Assembly: GCF_004006395.2 (NCBI RefSeq)
Contig: NZ_CP029758.2
Location: 1,364,001 to 1,428,000 of the forward strand
Length of the DNA: 64,000 nucleotides
From: Clostridium sp. AWRP
Lineage (GTDB): Bacteria; Bacillota; Clostridia; Clostridiales; Clostridiaceae
Direction of reading: 5' to 3'
A program made the translations under genes and the position numbers. The notes below the pieces were generated by a model. That model worked only from the letters and a program-made list of their open reading frames with translations. It did no database searches and was not told the DNA's origin. This document shows positions 36,257-44,290 of this stretch, in pieces; position 1 is the stretch's first letter; each line of letters starts with the position of its first letter.

Positions 36257-36514
36257 ATGGCTGTAAAGATAAGATTGAGAAGAATGGGTGCTAAAAAAGC
36301 TCCATTTTATAGAATAGTTGTAGCAGATTCTAGATCTCCAAGAGATGGAAGATTTATAGAAGAAATAGGATATTATAATCCTACAACTGATCCAACCACT
36401 GTTAAATTTGACGAAGAAAAAGCTGTCAAATGGATAAAAAATGGTGCTCAACCAACTGATGTTATAAAAAAGCTTTTCGATAAAGCTGGGCTAAAAGATA
36501 AACTTGATAAGTAA
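36257..36514 (+). CDS. rpsP: 30S ribosomal protein S16
   Basis: 85 residues beginning MAVKIRLRRMGAKKAPFYRIVVADSR, typical S16 that starts the rpsP-khpA-rimM-trmD-rplS operon. AAGGAGGTGA ribosome site, seven bases from the ATG. No extension or oddity. Confidence 0.97.
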   Translation: MAVKIRLRRMGAKKAPFYRIVVADSRSPRDGRFIEEIGYYNPTTDPTTVKFDEEKAVKWIKNGAQPTDVIKKLFDKAGLKDKLDK

Positions 36515-36532
36515 TAACTGGGGGTGTATTGA

Positions 36533-36760
36533 GTGAAAGAGTTAGTGGAAATTATTGCTAAGTCATTAGTGGATAACCCAGATATGGTTCAAGTAAATGA
36601 AATTGCAGGTGAGCAATCTATAATTCTTGAATTAAAAGTTGCACCAGATGATATGGGAAAAGTAATAGGGAAACAGGGAAGAATAGCCAAGGCTATAAGA
36701 ACTGTTGTAAAAGCAGCGGCTATAAAAGAGAATAAAAGAGTTGTTGTAGAGATAATATAA
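36533..36760 (+). CDS. khpA: RNA-binding KH-domain protein KhpA
   Basis: Small KH-domain protein, 75 residues, with the GxxG RNA-contact loop in VIGKQGRIAKAIR. In Gram-positives it works with KhpB/Jag as an RNA chaperone. GTG start with GGGGGTG upstream. A hairpin directly after its stop separates it from rimM, so expression of the downstream genes may be lower or separately controlled. Confidence 0.93.
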   Translation: MKELVEIIAKSLVDNPDMVQVNEIAGEQSIILELKVAPDDMGKVIGKQGRIAKAIRTVVKAAAIKENKRVVVEII

Positions 36761-36790
36761 GAGTTAGATATTCTAACTCTTATATTTATA
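36759..36790 (+). terminator. Hairpin after khpA
   Basis: AAGAGTTAGA (36759-36768) pairs with TCTAACTCTT (36772-36781), followed by ATATTTATATAT. The U-tract is broken, so it may be a partial terminator or a processing stem within the operon. Confidence 0.5.
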
Positions 36791-36812
36791 TATATAATTT
36801 TAAAATTAAGCG

Positions 36813-36884
36813 AAGGGAGTGAAATTGTCCTTTTTTAGAAATTAAGCTTGAAACCTTAATTTTTGATATTCGGGATATTATTCT
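36813..36884 (+). promoter_or_regulatory. rimM leader with distant ribosome site and hairpin
   Basis: A good ribosome sequence AAGGGAGTGA at 36813-36822 lies over 60 bases before the rimM ATG. Between them AAATTAAG (36839-36846) pairs with CTTAATTT (36855-36862). Near the ATG only a weak GGGAT is present. The hairpin is also followed by a short T-run and may instead be an attenuator. Confidence 0.35.
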
Positions 36885-37373
36885 ATGAAAGATTTTATAA
36901 CTGTAGGACAGATAATAAATACCCATGGAATAAAGGGAGAATTAAAGGTGTATCCTTTAACTGACGATATTGGGAGATTTAAGGAATTGAAATCTGTATA
37001 TATAGATGGTACACAAAAAAATATAATAGAATGCAAACTCCAGTCAAAGAAGGTTATACTTAAAATTGAGGGTATAGATTCTATAGAAGAAGCTATGGCT
37101 TATAAACAAAAATATATAGAAATTCCACGAAATGATGCAGTTAAATTAGAAGAAGGAAGATATTTTATTACAGACATAATAGGATGCAGTGTAGTGGATG
37201 AGGATGGAACTTTTTACGGCAAGGTTGGGGATGTAATTCATACCCATAATAATGATGTTTACTGGATAAAAGGAGAAAATGAGCTTTTAATTCCTGCTAT
37301 AGAAAATGTTGTAGTCAACATAGACATAGAAAAAGAAGAAATAGTTATAAAGCCGGTGAAAACATGGATGTAA
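36885..37373 (+). CDS. rimM: Ribosome maturation factor RimM
   Basis: Helps assemble the 30S head by binding S19. Two beta-barrel domains: N-terminal with VGQIINTHGIKGELKVYPLT, C-terminal PRC-barrel with LIPAIENVVVNIDI near the end. 162 residues. Its end overlaps the trmD start by ten bases, in another frame, so the two are translationally coupled. Confidence 0.95.
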   Translation: MKDFITVGQIINTHGIKGELKVYPLTDDIGRFKELKSVYIDGTQKNIIECKLQSKKVILKIEGIDSIEEAMAYKQKYIEIPRNDAVKLEEGRYFITDIIGCSVVDEDGTFYGKVGDVIHTHNNDVYWIKGENELLIPAIENVVVNIDIEKEEIVIKPVKTWM

Positions 37374-38092
37374 AAATAGATATATTAACACTTTTTCCTG
37401 AAATGTTTGACATATTTAATTATAGTATAATTGGAAGAGCAATTAGCAAAGGTATTTTGCAAATAAATACTTTTGATATAAGAGAATTTACTATGGATAA
37501 ACATAGAAAAGTAGATGATTATCCCTATGGTGGAGGAGCAGGAATGGTGATGGCTGCCCAGCCAATTGTAGATTGTATAAGAAAAGTTAGGTGTCAAAAT
37601 AATGGAAAAGTGATTTATCTAGGACCTAGAGGAAAAACTTTTAACCAGTCTATGGCTAAAGAACTTTCAAAAGAGAGTGAAATGATATTTCTATGTGGAC
37701 ATTACGAGGGAATAGATGAAAGGGTTTATAAATATGTAGACACTGAAATATCTATAGGAGATTTCGTAATAACAGGGGGAGAAATGGCATGTATCCCAAT
37801 TGTAGATAGTATATGTAGAATGATTCCTGGTGTACTTGCCAAAAGCGAAAGCTATATGGAAGAATCTTTTTATAATGGATCATTAGAATATCCACAGTAC
37901 ACTAGACCGGAATGTTTTGAAGGGGATAATGTGCCAGAGGTTCTTTTATCTGGTCACCACGAAAATATAAAAAAATGGAGACGAATGAAATCACTTGTAA
38001 TAACCAAAAGCAAGAGACCAGATTTATTTGAAAAACTGAAATTATCCACAGAAGACAAAAAAATCATGGACTTATATAAAAAGAACATATAA
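37364..38092 (+). CDS. trmD: tRNA (guanine-37-N1)-methyltransferase
   Basis: Methylates G37 of tRNAs that read CNN codons, preventing frameshifts. SPOUT fold with a deep trefoil knot: LTLFPEMFDIF start, DDYPYGGGAGMVM, YLGPRGKTFNQ, the SAM-binding CGHYEGIDERV and IGDFVITGGEMA. 242 residues, normal. The ribosome site GCCGGTGA is inside rimM. Confidence 0.97.
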   Translation: MDVKIDILTLFPEMFDIFNYSIIGRAISKGILQINTFDIREFTMDKHRKVDDYPYGGGAGMVMAAQPIVDCIRKVRCQNNGKVIYLGPRGKTFNQSMAKELSKESEMIFLCGHYEGIDERVYKYVDTEISIGDFVITGGEMACIPIVDSICRMIPGVLAKSESYMEESFYNGSLEYPQYTRPECFEGDNVPEVLLSGHHENIKKWRRMKSLVITKSKRPDLFEKLKLSTEDKKIMDLYKKNI

Positions 38093-38112
38093 TGTAAATT
38101 TTTAATTATATA

Positions 38113-38141
38113 TTGAATTTGATGTGTAAATATGCTAGAAT
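38113..38141 (+). promoter_or_regulatory. Candidate rplS promoter
   Basis: TTGAAT (38113-38118), 17-base spacer, TAGAAT (38136-38141). Independent transcription of rplS from its own leader is therefore likely. Confidence 0.6.
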
Positions 38142-38148
38142 GTATTTT

Positions 38149-38220
38149 GTGTGCTATACAGACGTTCCTCTATCTGCTATGAGCTGGGTAAGAACGTTGA
38201 ATAATTATTAGGAGGTAATG
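38149..38220 (+). promoter_or_regulatory. Structured rplS (L19) leader
   Basis: ACGTTC (38162-38167) pairs with GAACGT (38192-38197) around CTCTATCTGCTATGAGCTGG, which can form an inner stem. The position just before rplS and after a promoter fits an L19 autogenous leader, a known class in low-GC Gram-positives. Assigning it to the catalogued L19 leader is inference. Confidence 0.5.
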
Positions 38221-38224
38221 CACA

Positions 38225-38572
38225 GTGTTAGATATAATAAAACAGATAGAAAGTGAACAGATAAGAACAGATCTTCCAAAATTCAATGTAGGTGATACAG
38301 TAAAAGTTCATGTAAAGATTAAGGAAGGAAATAGAGAAAGAATACAGGTTTTCGAAGGTGTAGTTTTAAAAAGACAAAACGGTGGAATAAGAGAAACCTT
38401 TACTGTTAGAAGAGTTGCTTATGGCGTAGGTGTTGAAAGAACTTTTCCAGTAAATGCTCCTATAATAGATAAGATAGACGTAATTAGAAGAGGTAAAGTT
38501 AGAAGAGCTAAATTATACTATTTAAGAGATAGAGTAGGTAAAGCAGCTAAAGTTAAAGAAATATTAAAATAA
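38225..38572 (+). CDS. rplS: 50S ribosomal protein L19
   Basis: 115-residue protein at the 30S-50S interface, with LPKFNVGDTVKVHVKIKEG near the start and the conserved YLRDRVGKAAKVKE end. GTG start with TAGGAGGTAATG upstream. Followed at once by a terminator-like hairpin before lepB. Confidence 0.97.
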   Translation: MLDIIKQIESEQIRTDLPKFNVGDTVKVHVKIKEGNRERIQVFEGVVLKRQNGGIRETFTVRRVAYGVGVERTFPVNAPIIDKIDVIRRGKVRRAKLYYLRDRVGKAAKVKEILK

Positions 38573-38573
38573 G

Positions 38574-38601
38574 AAAAGGGGCTTTATAAAGTCCTTTTTT
38601 T
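38574..38601 (+). terminator. Terminator or attenuator between rplS and lepB
   Basis: AAAAGGGGCTTT (38574-38585) pairs with AAAGTCCTTTT (38588-38598) with one bulge, followed by T residues. Probably limits read-through from the ribosomal operon into lepB. Confidence 0.65.
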
Positions 38602-38626
38602 GCATTTAAGGTGGTGTAAAGTTTTT

Positions 38627-39151
38627 ATGAAGGAATTGCTAGACCTAGGTAAATCCATACTAGTAGCTATAATAGCAGCATTTTTAATTATAACTTTTGT
38701 ATTTGAAACTGTAAGTGTAGATGGGCATTCTATGGATCCAACTTTAAATAATAAGGATAGATTGATTGTAGAAAAAGTTAGCTATTATTTTAGGGCTCCA
38801 AAACCAGGTGATATAGTTGTAATAAAGTACCCTGCAAATCCTAAAGAGAAATTCATTAAAAGAGTAGTTGCGGTAGGTGGAGACAAAGTTAAGATCGAAA
38901 ATGGAAAACTTTATATAAATGGTGTGGCTAAAAATGAGCCTTATATATTAGAACCTATGGTTACAGGAGACTTTAATGAAGTTACTGTACCTAAAGATAC
39001 GGTGTTCGTACTCGGAGATAATAGAAATAACAGCAGGGACAGTAGATTTTCTGATGTAGGTTTTGTAAGCTATAAACTAGTAGTGGGAAGAGCTGCTTTT
39101 AGGATATATCCATTTAACAGATTTGGAACGTTGAAGTCAGCTAGTAAGTAG
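38627..39151 (+). CDS. lepB: Type I signal peptidase
   Basis: Membrane protease that removes signal peptides from exported proteins, Gram-positive short form of 174 residues. One transmembrane helix (about 8-28), the catalytic Ser 35 in GHSMDPTL, the catalytic Lys 78 in KRVVAVGGD, and LGDNRNNSRDSR. The ATG at 38627 follows AAGGTGGTG; the longer frame from a TTG at 38600 overlaps the hairpin and lacks a ribosome site. Position between rplS and rbgA is common in Firmicutes. Confidence 0.95.
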   Translation: MKELLDLGKSILVAIIAAFLIITFVFETVSVDGHSMDPTLNNKDRLIVEKVSYYFRAPKPGDIVVIKYPANPKEKFIKRVVAVGGDKVKIENGKLYINGVAKNEPYILEPMVTGDFNEVTVPKDTVFVLGDNRNNSRDSRFSDVGFVSYKLVVGRAAFRIYPFNRFGTLKSASK

Positions 39152-39166
39152 AAAGGAAGAAATTGT

Positions 39167-40021
39167 ATGGATATAAATTGGTTTCCAGGGCATATGGCCA
39201 AGACAAAAAGAGAGATGAAACAAAATCTTAAGTTGGTAGATGCAGTTATAGAGATAAGAGATGCTAGGATAATAAGGTCCAGCAAAAATCCAGAGGTAGA
39301 TGATATTTGTGGATCAAAACCTAGAATAATACTTCTAAATAAGAATGATTTAAGTGAGGATAGTGTAACTAAAAAGTGGATTAAATATTTGTCAAATAAA
39401 AATATCAAGGCTCTTGCTGTAAATTCAAATACAGGACAGGGTATTAGAGGTATAAAACCATTATTAAACGAACTCTTAAAAGAAAAGCATGATAGAATGA
39501 AAAATAAGGGCATTTCAGGTATAACTGATAGAGTAATGGTAGTAGGTATACCTAATGTAGGTAAATCTTCATTTATAAATAAAATGGCTAAGAACAGCAT
39601 AGCAAAAACAGGAGATAAACCGGGAGTCACAAGGAGCAAGCAGTGGATTAAAACTAAGCTTGGAATAGAACTAATGGACACACCTGGAATATTGTGGCCT
39701 AAGTTGGAAAGCCAGGAAACTAAGCTTCATTTAGCCTTTACAGGAGCTATAAAGGATGAAATCATGGATATTGAGGAACTTGCATTAAGCCTCTTGAAGG
39801 ACTTATGTGAAAGATATCCTAAAAGGCTAATAGACAGATATAAGTTACCTGAATTAAGTGAAGATCCTTTAGTAAATATGGATAATATAGCAAGAAAAAG
39901 AGGAGCTATAGTATCTGGGGGAAAAATAGATTACAATAGAGTTTCTGTTATGATTTTGGATGAATTTAGGGGAGGAAAGCTAGGAACTATTTCTCTTGAA
40001 GATCCATTAGATTTTAATTGA
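39167..40021 (+). CDS. rbgA: Ribosome biogenesis GTPase RbgA (YlqF)
   Basis: Circularly permuted GTPase needed for late 50S assembly (addition of L16 and others). G4 LNKNDLS comes before G1 GIPNVGKSSFINKM and G3 DTPGILWP. The start WFPGHMAKTKREM is diagnostic. The C-terminal ANTAR-like domain fills about 200-284. Its 284 residues match B. subtilis RbgA. Confidence 0.96.
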   Translation: MDINWFPGHMAKTKREMKQNLKLVDAVIEIRDARIIRSSKNPEVDDICGSKPRIILLNKNDLSEDSVTKKWIKYLSNKNIKALAVNSNTGQGIRGIKPLLNELLKEKHDRMKNKGISGITDRVMVVGIPNVGKSSFINKMAKNSIAKTGDKPGVTRSKQWIKTKLGIELMDTPGILWPKLESQETKLHLAFTGAIKDEIMDIEELALSLLKDLCERYPKRLIDRYKLPELSEDPLVNMDNIARKRGAIVSGGKIDYNRVSVMILDEFRGGKLGTISLEDPLDFN

Positions 40022-40051
40022 ATTAAACTTCTGAAAGGTGTATTTTAAATA

Positions 40052-40909
40052 ATGGAAGATAGCGAAAGTGTAGATTTAAGCATAAACAAAGAAAATTTTT
40101 CATGGAATGAGCTAGAAAATTTCAAATTTGACAAAATAAAGTATGCAATAAAAAATTTGGAAGAAGGCTATTTTGACTTAAAAAAGGATGAAATCAAAAA
40201 AGTCATAGAAAATTTAAAGTTAGACAAAAGAAAAAATGTAAGGTCGCTAGCCTCAAGTTTTTACAAATTTATTTTGAATAAAAATTCAGAGATTTCCAGA
40301 GTAAGAAAAATGTATGAATTCGATAAATCTTTTGGAAATCATATATATACAGCGGGTGTAGATGAAGTTGGAAGGGGACCTTTGGCAGGTCCAATAGCTG
40401 CTGGGGCAGTGGTACTCAATTTGAATTATAATGAAGATAGAGAATTGATTTTAGGTATAAAGGACTCTAAAAAGCTTACGCCAAAACGTAGATGTGAGCT
40501 TGCAAAAGTTATAAAAGAAAGGGCACTTGCCTATAATATTGCAGTTATAAACAATATTGAAATAGATAAGAGGGGAATATCCTGGTGTAATAATGAAGTA
40601 TTAAAAAGAGCAGTAGAAGGCCTCAAATTACCTGTAACTATGGCATTGTCTGACGGATATGCTGTAAAAAATTTGTCCACTAATAATGAGTTTGTAATAA
40701 AAGGTGATGCAAAGAGTGCTAGTATAGCTGCAGCTTCAATTATTGCCAAGGTATACAGGGATAGTCTCATGGAAGAATACTCTCATTTGTATACAAATTA
40801 TAAGTTTGAGCAAAATTCTGGATATGGAACTAAAGATCATATAGAATCTATAAAAAAATATGGCATTTGTAAAATACATAGAGTAAGCTTTTTAAAAAAC
40901 ATATTGTAG
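40052..40909 (+). CDS. rnhB: Ribonuclease HII
   Basis: Cuts RNA in RNA-DNA hybrids, including single ribonucleotides in DNA. The catalytic domain starts at about 103 with AGVDEVGRGPLAGP, and later has the DSKKL motif and the conserved SIAAASIIAKVYRD. About 95 N-terminal residues of charged helix precede it, as in the long Firmicute RNase HII. 285 residues is slightly above the usual 255. The following minus-strand gene yraN ends seven bases away. Confidence 0.95.
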   Translation: MEDSESVDLSINKENFSWNELENFKFDKIKYAIKNLEEGYFDLKKDEIKKVIENLKLDKRKNVRSLASSFYKFILNKNSEISRVRKMYEFDKSFGNHIYTAGVDEVGRGPLAGPIAAGAVVLNLNYNEDRELILGIKDSKKLTPKRRCELAKVIKERALAYNIAVINNIEIDKRGISWCNNEVLKRAVEGLKLPVTMALSDGYAVKNLSTNNEFVIKGDAKSASIAAASIIAKVYRDSLMEEYSHLYTNYKFEQNSGYGTKDHIESIKKYGICKIHRVSFLKNIL

Positions 40910-40915
40910 ATAAGT

Positions 40916-41284
40916 TCATATTTCAAAGGCATCTTTAATTAACCTTATAGATGAAATGCCATCATGAGGATTAACCATAACTTCTATTACATCAAACCTA
41001 AAGTTGAATCTAAATAGATTTTTTTTAGTTATATACATTTTAGCAGTATTACATATTCTCATACGTTTTGTGAAATTTACGGCTTCACCAGGATTGCCAT
41101 ATAGAGTATTACATCGTGTTTTTACTTCTATAAAACAAATATAATTGCCGTCTTTTCCTATTATATCTATTTCCCCAAGTTTACAATGAAAATTTCTTTC
41201 TAGCAGAGTATATCCAATTTGCTTTAGGTAAATTTCTGATATATCCTCTCCTAGAGAACCTATATCTTTATTAAAAGAATGCAT
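40916..41284 (-). CDS. YraN/UPF0102 family endonuclease-like protein
   Basis: 122 residues with the restriction-nuclease-like core: GEDISEIYLKQIGY, ERNFHCKLGEIDIIGKDG and FIEVKTRC. The E..D..ExK arrangement is the PD-(D/E)XK pattern of UPF0102. Biological role not established; its usual place is next to rnhB and comM. It is convergent with rnhB, while in many relatives these genes run the same way (from memory). Confidence 0.9.
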   Translation of the reverse strand: MHSFNKDIGSLGEDISEIYLKQIGYTLLERNFHCKLGEIDIIGKDGNYICFIEVKTRCNTLYGNPGEAVNFTKRMRICNTAKMYITKKNLFRFNFRFDVIEVMVNPHDGISSIRLIKDAFEI

Positions 41285-41320
41285 AAAAATCTCCTTTTAT
41301 TTTTTAAACTATGAATACGA

Positions 41321-41521
41321 TTACCATAGGCTAGATATACTTATTAAGCCTGTTTTTAAACTATGTACAACATCAGGTATATATATATTTATGAAAATCA
41401 ATAAAAAGAATATAGAAAGTACGCTTCCAATACTTATGATATCAGAATTTTTGTTTTGCATTCCAGTAAAAAGTAATGTGAAACTAAAAAGCATACCAAG
41501 TATAACAAGTAAAAAGTACAT
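41321..41521 (-). CDS. Small membrane protein between yraN and comM
   Basis: 66 residues starting MYFLLVILGMLFSFTLLFTG, with a second hydrophobic segment IISIGSVLSIFFLLIFINIY, so probably two transmembrane helices. AGGAGTGA lies five bases before the chosen ATG; an in-frame GTG at 41530 is inside that site. A TATAAT on the minus strand at 41572-41577 could be its -10 box. I do not recognise the family. Confidence 0.6.
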   Translation of the reverse strand: MYFLLVILGMLFSFTLLFTGMQNKNSDIISIGSVLSIFFLLIFINIYIPDVVHSLKTGLISISSLW

Positions 41522-41624
41522 ATATATCACTCCTATTAAATTGATTTTATGTAAAAAAATAACTTAATTCTATTATACAATTTATAAAGCTTAAAATAAA
41601 GCTTTTACAGGAATTTTATGGAAA

Positions 41625-42377
41625 TTATAAAAATTTATCGTCTAAAAATTTTCTATAGTGAAGAGCTTCTGCTAGGTGAGACTCTTGTATTTTTTTGCTA
41701 TTGCTTAAATCAGCTATAGTTCTAGCTACTTTTAGTATTCTACTGTAAGATCTTGTTGTTAAGTTGTACTTAACATAAATTGATTTTATAAGTAACAAAG
41801 ACCTTTCATCTAGATTGCAGTATTTTCTTATTAATTTGCTGCTCATTTCTGAATTGTAGTGTATTCCTTCATTTTTAAATCTTTGCTTTTGAATTTTTCT
41901 TGCCTTTTCTACCCGGCTTTTTATATTTTTAGAAGGTTCACCTCTAGAGTAGTTTTCAATATCTTTGAAGTCTAGTGAATTTACGAAAGTAAATAAATCT
42001 ATTCTATCTAGAATAGGTCCAGATAGTTTTGATATATATCTTTTTCTTTGAAATTCAGTACAATTGCACTCTTTTTTAGAGGCAAAGTTTCCACAGGGGC
42101 ATGGATTAGTGGCTAATACAGTCATAAAATTGCAGGGAAAAGTTACCCTACCATATGTTCTATTTATAGTTATCTTTTTTTCTTCTAAAGGCTGCCTTAA
42201 AGTTTCAAGGACATTTTTCCTAAATTCTAAAATTTCATCTAAAAAAAGTACTCCATTATGGGCTAAAGATATTTCACCAGGCATTAAATTTTTACCACCT
42301 CCTATTAGAGAAGCGGTTGTACTTGTATGGTGTGGATTTCTAAAGGGAGGTCTTGTTATTAGACCTTCATTTTTGTT
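41625..42377 (-). pseudogene. comM: comM (YifB-like Mg-chelatase ATPase), C-terminal part, cut off by a group II intron
   Basis: C-terminal 250 codons of a ComM/YifB AAA+ protein. It starts at the intron edge with NKNEGLITRPPFRNPHH, then LAHNGVLFLDE (Walker B), ATNPCPCGNF, the sensor regions and the C-terminal Mg-chelatase domain ending KFLDDKFL. Joined to 44291-45055 it restores one 505-residue frame of normal ComM length. The intron lies antisense to the gene, so it cannot be removed from comM mRNA. This part has no start of its own. Confidence 0.92.
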
Positions 42378-44290
42378 GTGCGCCCAGCATGAATGCAATC
42401 TAAAGGGTGAAAGTCCCTAGCACGGGTTGATAGTACCAAGTGCATAGCTTAAGACAAGGGTGTCCATGGTGACGTGGAATCTGAAGGAAGTCGGCGGCAA
42501 AACTCCGGTCTGACGGACAGAAATTACATATAAGGCATATGTCTGTGGGTGAGGTTGCAACACAAACTGAAGCCCTAAGCTATTCAAGACAGACGGTGTA
42601 AATGTAGCAGATAGATGGAGTGAAAGATTGGGTTCTTACCTGGGGAGGTCTGATAGGCATGTTATGGATATGAAATTAGAAATAATAACCTACGCAGTGA
42701 TGTGTAGTTGAACTATCAGAAGTCAGCAGAGGTCATAGTACCACGCAGTATGCGTCGGCGTGGGAAGGACTGAACAATAGGAGGTTTTAGAATTTTGAAA
42801 GATACGAAGAATTATGATAAAAGCAGACAACTTCATAAGAAAGGCTATCTACATGGAAAGAGAGTGGAACTCAAAAGCAATGTAGAAGTGCATAGTAATT
42901 CTTCTATGTCCAATAAAGGAAGAAACAACGTCAATGAATACAGTAGTGATTTACTGGAGCGAATATTATCAAGAGATAACTTGAATATTGCTTATAAAAG
43001 AGTAAAAGCCAATAAAGGAAGTCATGGTATTGATGGCATGACATTAGACGAACTTTTACAATACTTAAAAGAACATGGGCAGGAATTAAGGCAATCACTA
43101 CATGAAGGAAAATATAAACCACAACCTGTCAGGAGGGTGGAAATTCCAAAGCCTGACGGAGGGAAGAGATTATTAGGAATACCTACTGTAGTAGACAGAG
43201 TTATTCAACAAGCTATTGCTCAAGTGCTAATACCAATATATGAAAAGAAGTTTTCAGAAAATAGTTATGGTTTTAGACCGCAAAGAAGTGCGAAGCAAGC
43301 TGTTGAGAAATGCAGACAATATATAAATGCAGGTCATACATGGACTGTAGATATAGACCTTGCTAAATACTTTGATACGATAAATCACGATAAACTAATA
43401 AGACTACTATCTAAAGATATAGAAGATGGTAGAGTAATTTCTCTAATACGAAAATACCTGCAAAGTGGTGTAATGATAAATGGAGTAGTTATGAATACAG
43501 AAGAAGGTGCACCGCAAGGTGGACCACTATCTCCACTATTAAGCAACATAATGTTACATGAACTTGATGTAGAACTAACAAAGCGAAAGCTTTGTTTTTG
43601 CAGATATGCTGATGACTGTAATATATACTTAAAAAGCAAGAAAGCAGCAAATAGAGTAATGGAGAGCATTACAAAGTTTATTGAAGAAGAGTTAAAACTC
43701 AAAGTAAATAGAGAGAAAAGCACAGTAGATAGACCTTGGAAACTTAAGTTTTTAGGATTTTCCTTTTATAGGGGTAAAGGTGAGTATAGAATAAGAATTC
43801 ATGAGAAACCTTTGAACAAATTTAAAGCGAAACTTAAGAAATTAACTTCAAGAAGTAATGCAATGAATATGGAATATAGGTTTTTAAAATTAAAACAAGC
43901 AATAGTTGGATGGGTAAACTATTTTGCTATCGCGGATATGAAAAGTATTCTTAAGAAGCTTGATGAATGGTTAAGGCGAAGGGTAAGAATGTGTTTTTGG
44001 AAACAATGGAAAAAGATTAAAACAAAACACGATAATCTTGTAAAATTAGGAACACAAAATAATAAAGCATGGGAATTTGCTAACACAAGAAAAAGCTATT
44101 GGAGAACATCCAACAGCCCAATATTAGCTAAAACTTTAACCAATAGTTATCTAAAAGGAAAAGGATTAATCTCTATTTCTGAAATTTATTCATTAGTGCG
44201 TTAATTCCTATTGAACCGCCGTGTACTGAACAGTATGCTCGGTGGTGTGAGAGGTCGCTGAATAAAATAATTATTCAGCTCCTACTCGAT
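42378..44290 (+). mobile_element. Group II intron inserted antisense in comM
   Basis: 1913 bp. The 5' end GTGCGCCCAGCATG fits the GUGYG consensus. Domain V can be read at 44215-44246 (ACCGCCG with CGGTGGT around ACTGAACAGT). Domain VI follows with GCTGAATAA / TTATTCAGC, then GAGAGG pairing CCT-A-CTC, which bulges a branch-point A at 44284, seven bases from the AT end. The internal frame encodes a reverse transcriptase. Removing it rejoins comM without gain or loss of a base. A CACAAA in domain I could pair five of six bases with the upstream exon TTTGTT. Confidence 0.95.
42795..44204 (+). CDS. ltrA: Group II intron reverse transcriptase/maturase
   Basis: 469-residue intron-encoded protein that helps splicing and copies the intron RNA into DNA. 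Reverse transcriptase blocks are in order: RRVEIPKPDGGKRLLGIPTV, YGFRPQRSAKQAV, VDIDLAKYFDTINHDKL, GAPQGGPLSPLLSNIML, the catalytic FCRYADDCNIY, and KFLGFSF. The maturase domain X ends with the GIIM stretch RRRVRMCFWKQWKK. No HNH endonuclease domain follows. TTG start after AGGAGG. All motifs are intact, so the element could be active. Confidence 0.95.
   Translation: MKDTKNYDKSRQLHKKGYLHGKRVELKSNVEVHSNSSMSNKGRNNVNEYSSDLLERILSRDNLNIAYKRVKANKGSHGIDGMTLDELLQYLKEHGQELRQSLHEGKYKPQPVRRVEIPKPDGGKRLLGIPTVVDRVIQQAIAQVLIPIYEKKFSENSYGFRPQRSAKQAVEKCRQYINAGHTWTVDIDLAKYFDTINHDKLIRLLSKDIEDGRVISLIRKYLQSGVMINGVVMNTEEGAPQGGPLSPLLSNIMLHELDVELTKRKLCFCRYADDCNIYLKSKKAANRVMESITKFIEEELKLKVNREKSTVDRPWKLKFLGFSFYRGKGEYRIRIHEKPLNKFKAKLKKLTSRSNAMNMEYRFLKLKQAIVGWVNYFAIADMKSILKKLDEWLRRRVRMCFWKQWKKIKTKHDNLVKLGTQNNKAWEFANTRKSYWRTSNSPILAKTLTNSYLKGKGLISISEIYSLVR

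Noticed and set aside
36825..36845. Six-codon TTG leader peptide before rimM, in frame with rimM
   Set aside because: It ends at a TAA well before the ATG; possible but not supported beyond a good ribosome site. Kept only as an alternative to the bridging idea.
39070..39681. A 203-codon open frame on the minus strand opposite lepB and rbgA
   Set aside because: It is antisense to two well-conserved genes, its translation is a Phe/Leu/Ile/Ser-rich shadow, and there is no ribosome site.
42064..42420. Plus-strand open frame running from antisense comM into the intron
   Set aside because: It is a chance frame across the intron edge, without a ribosome site.
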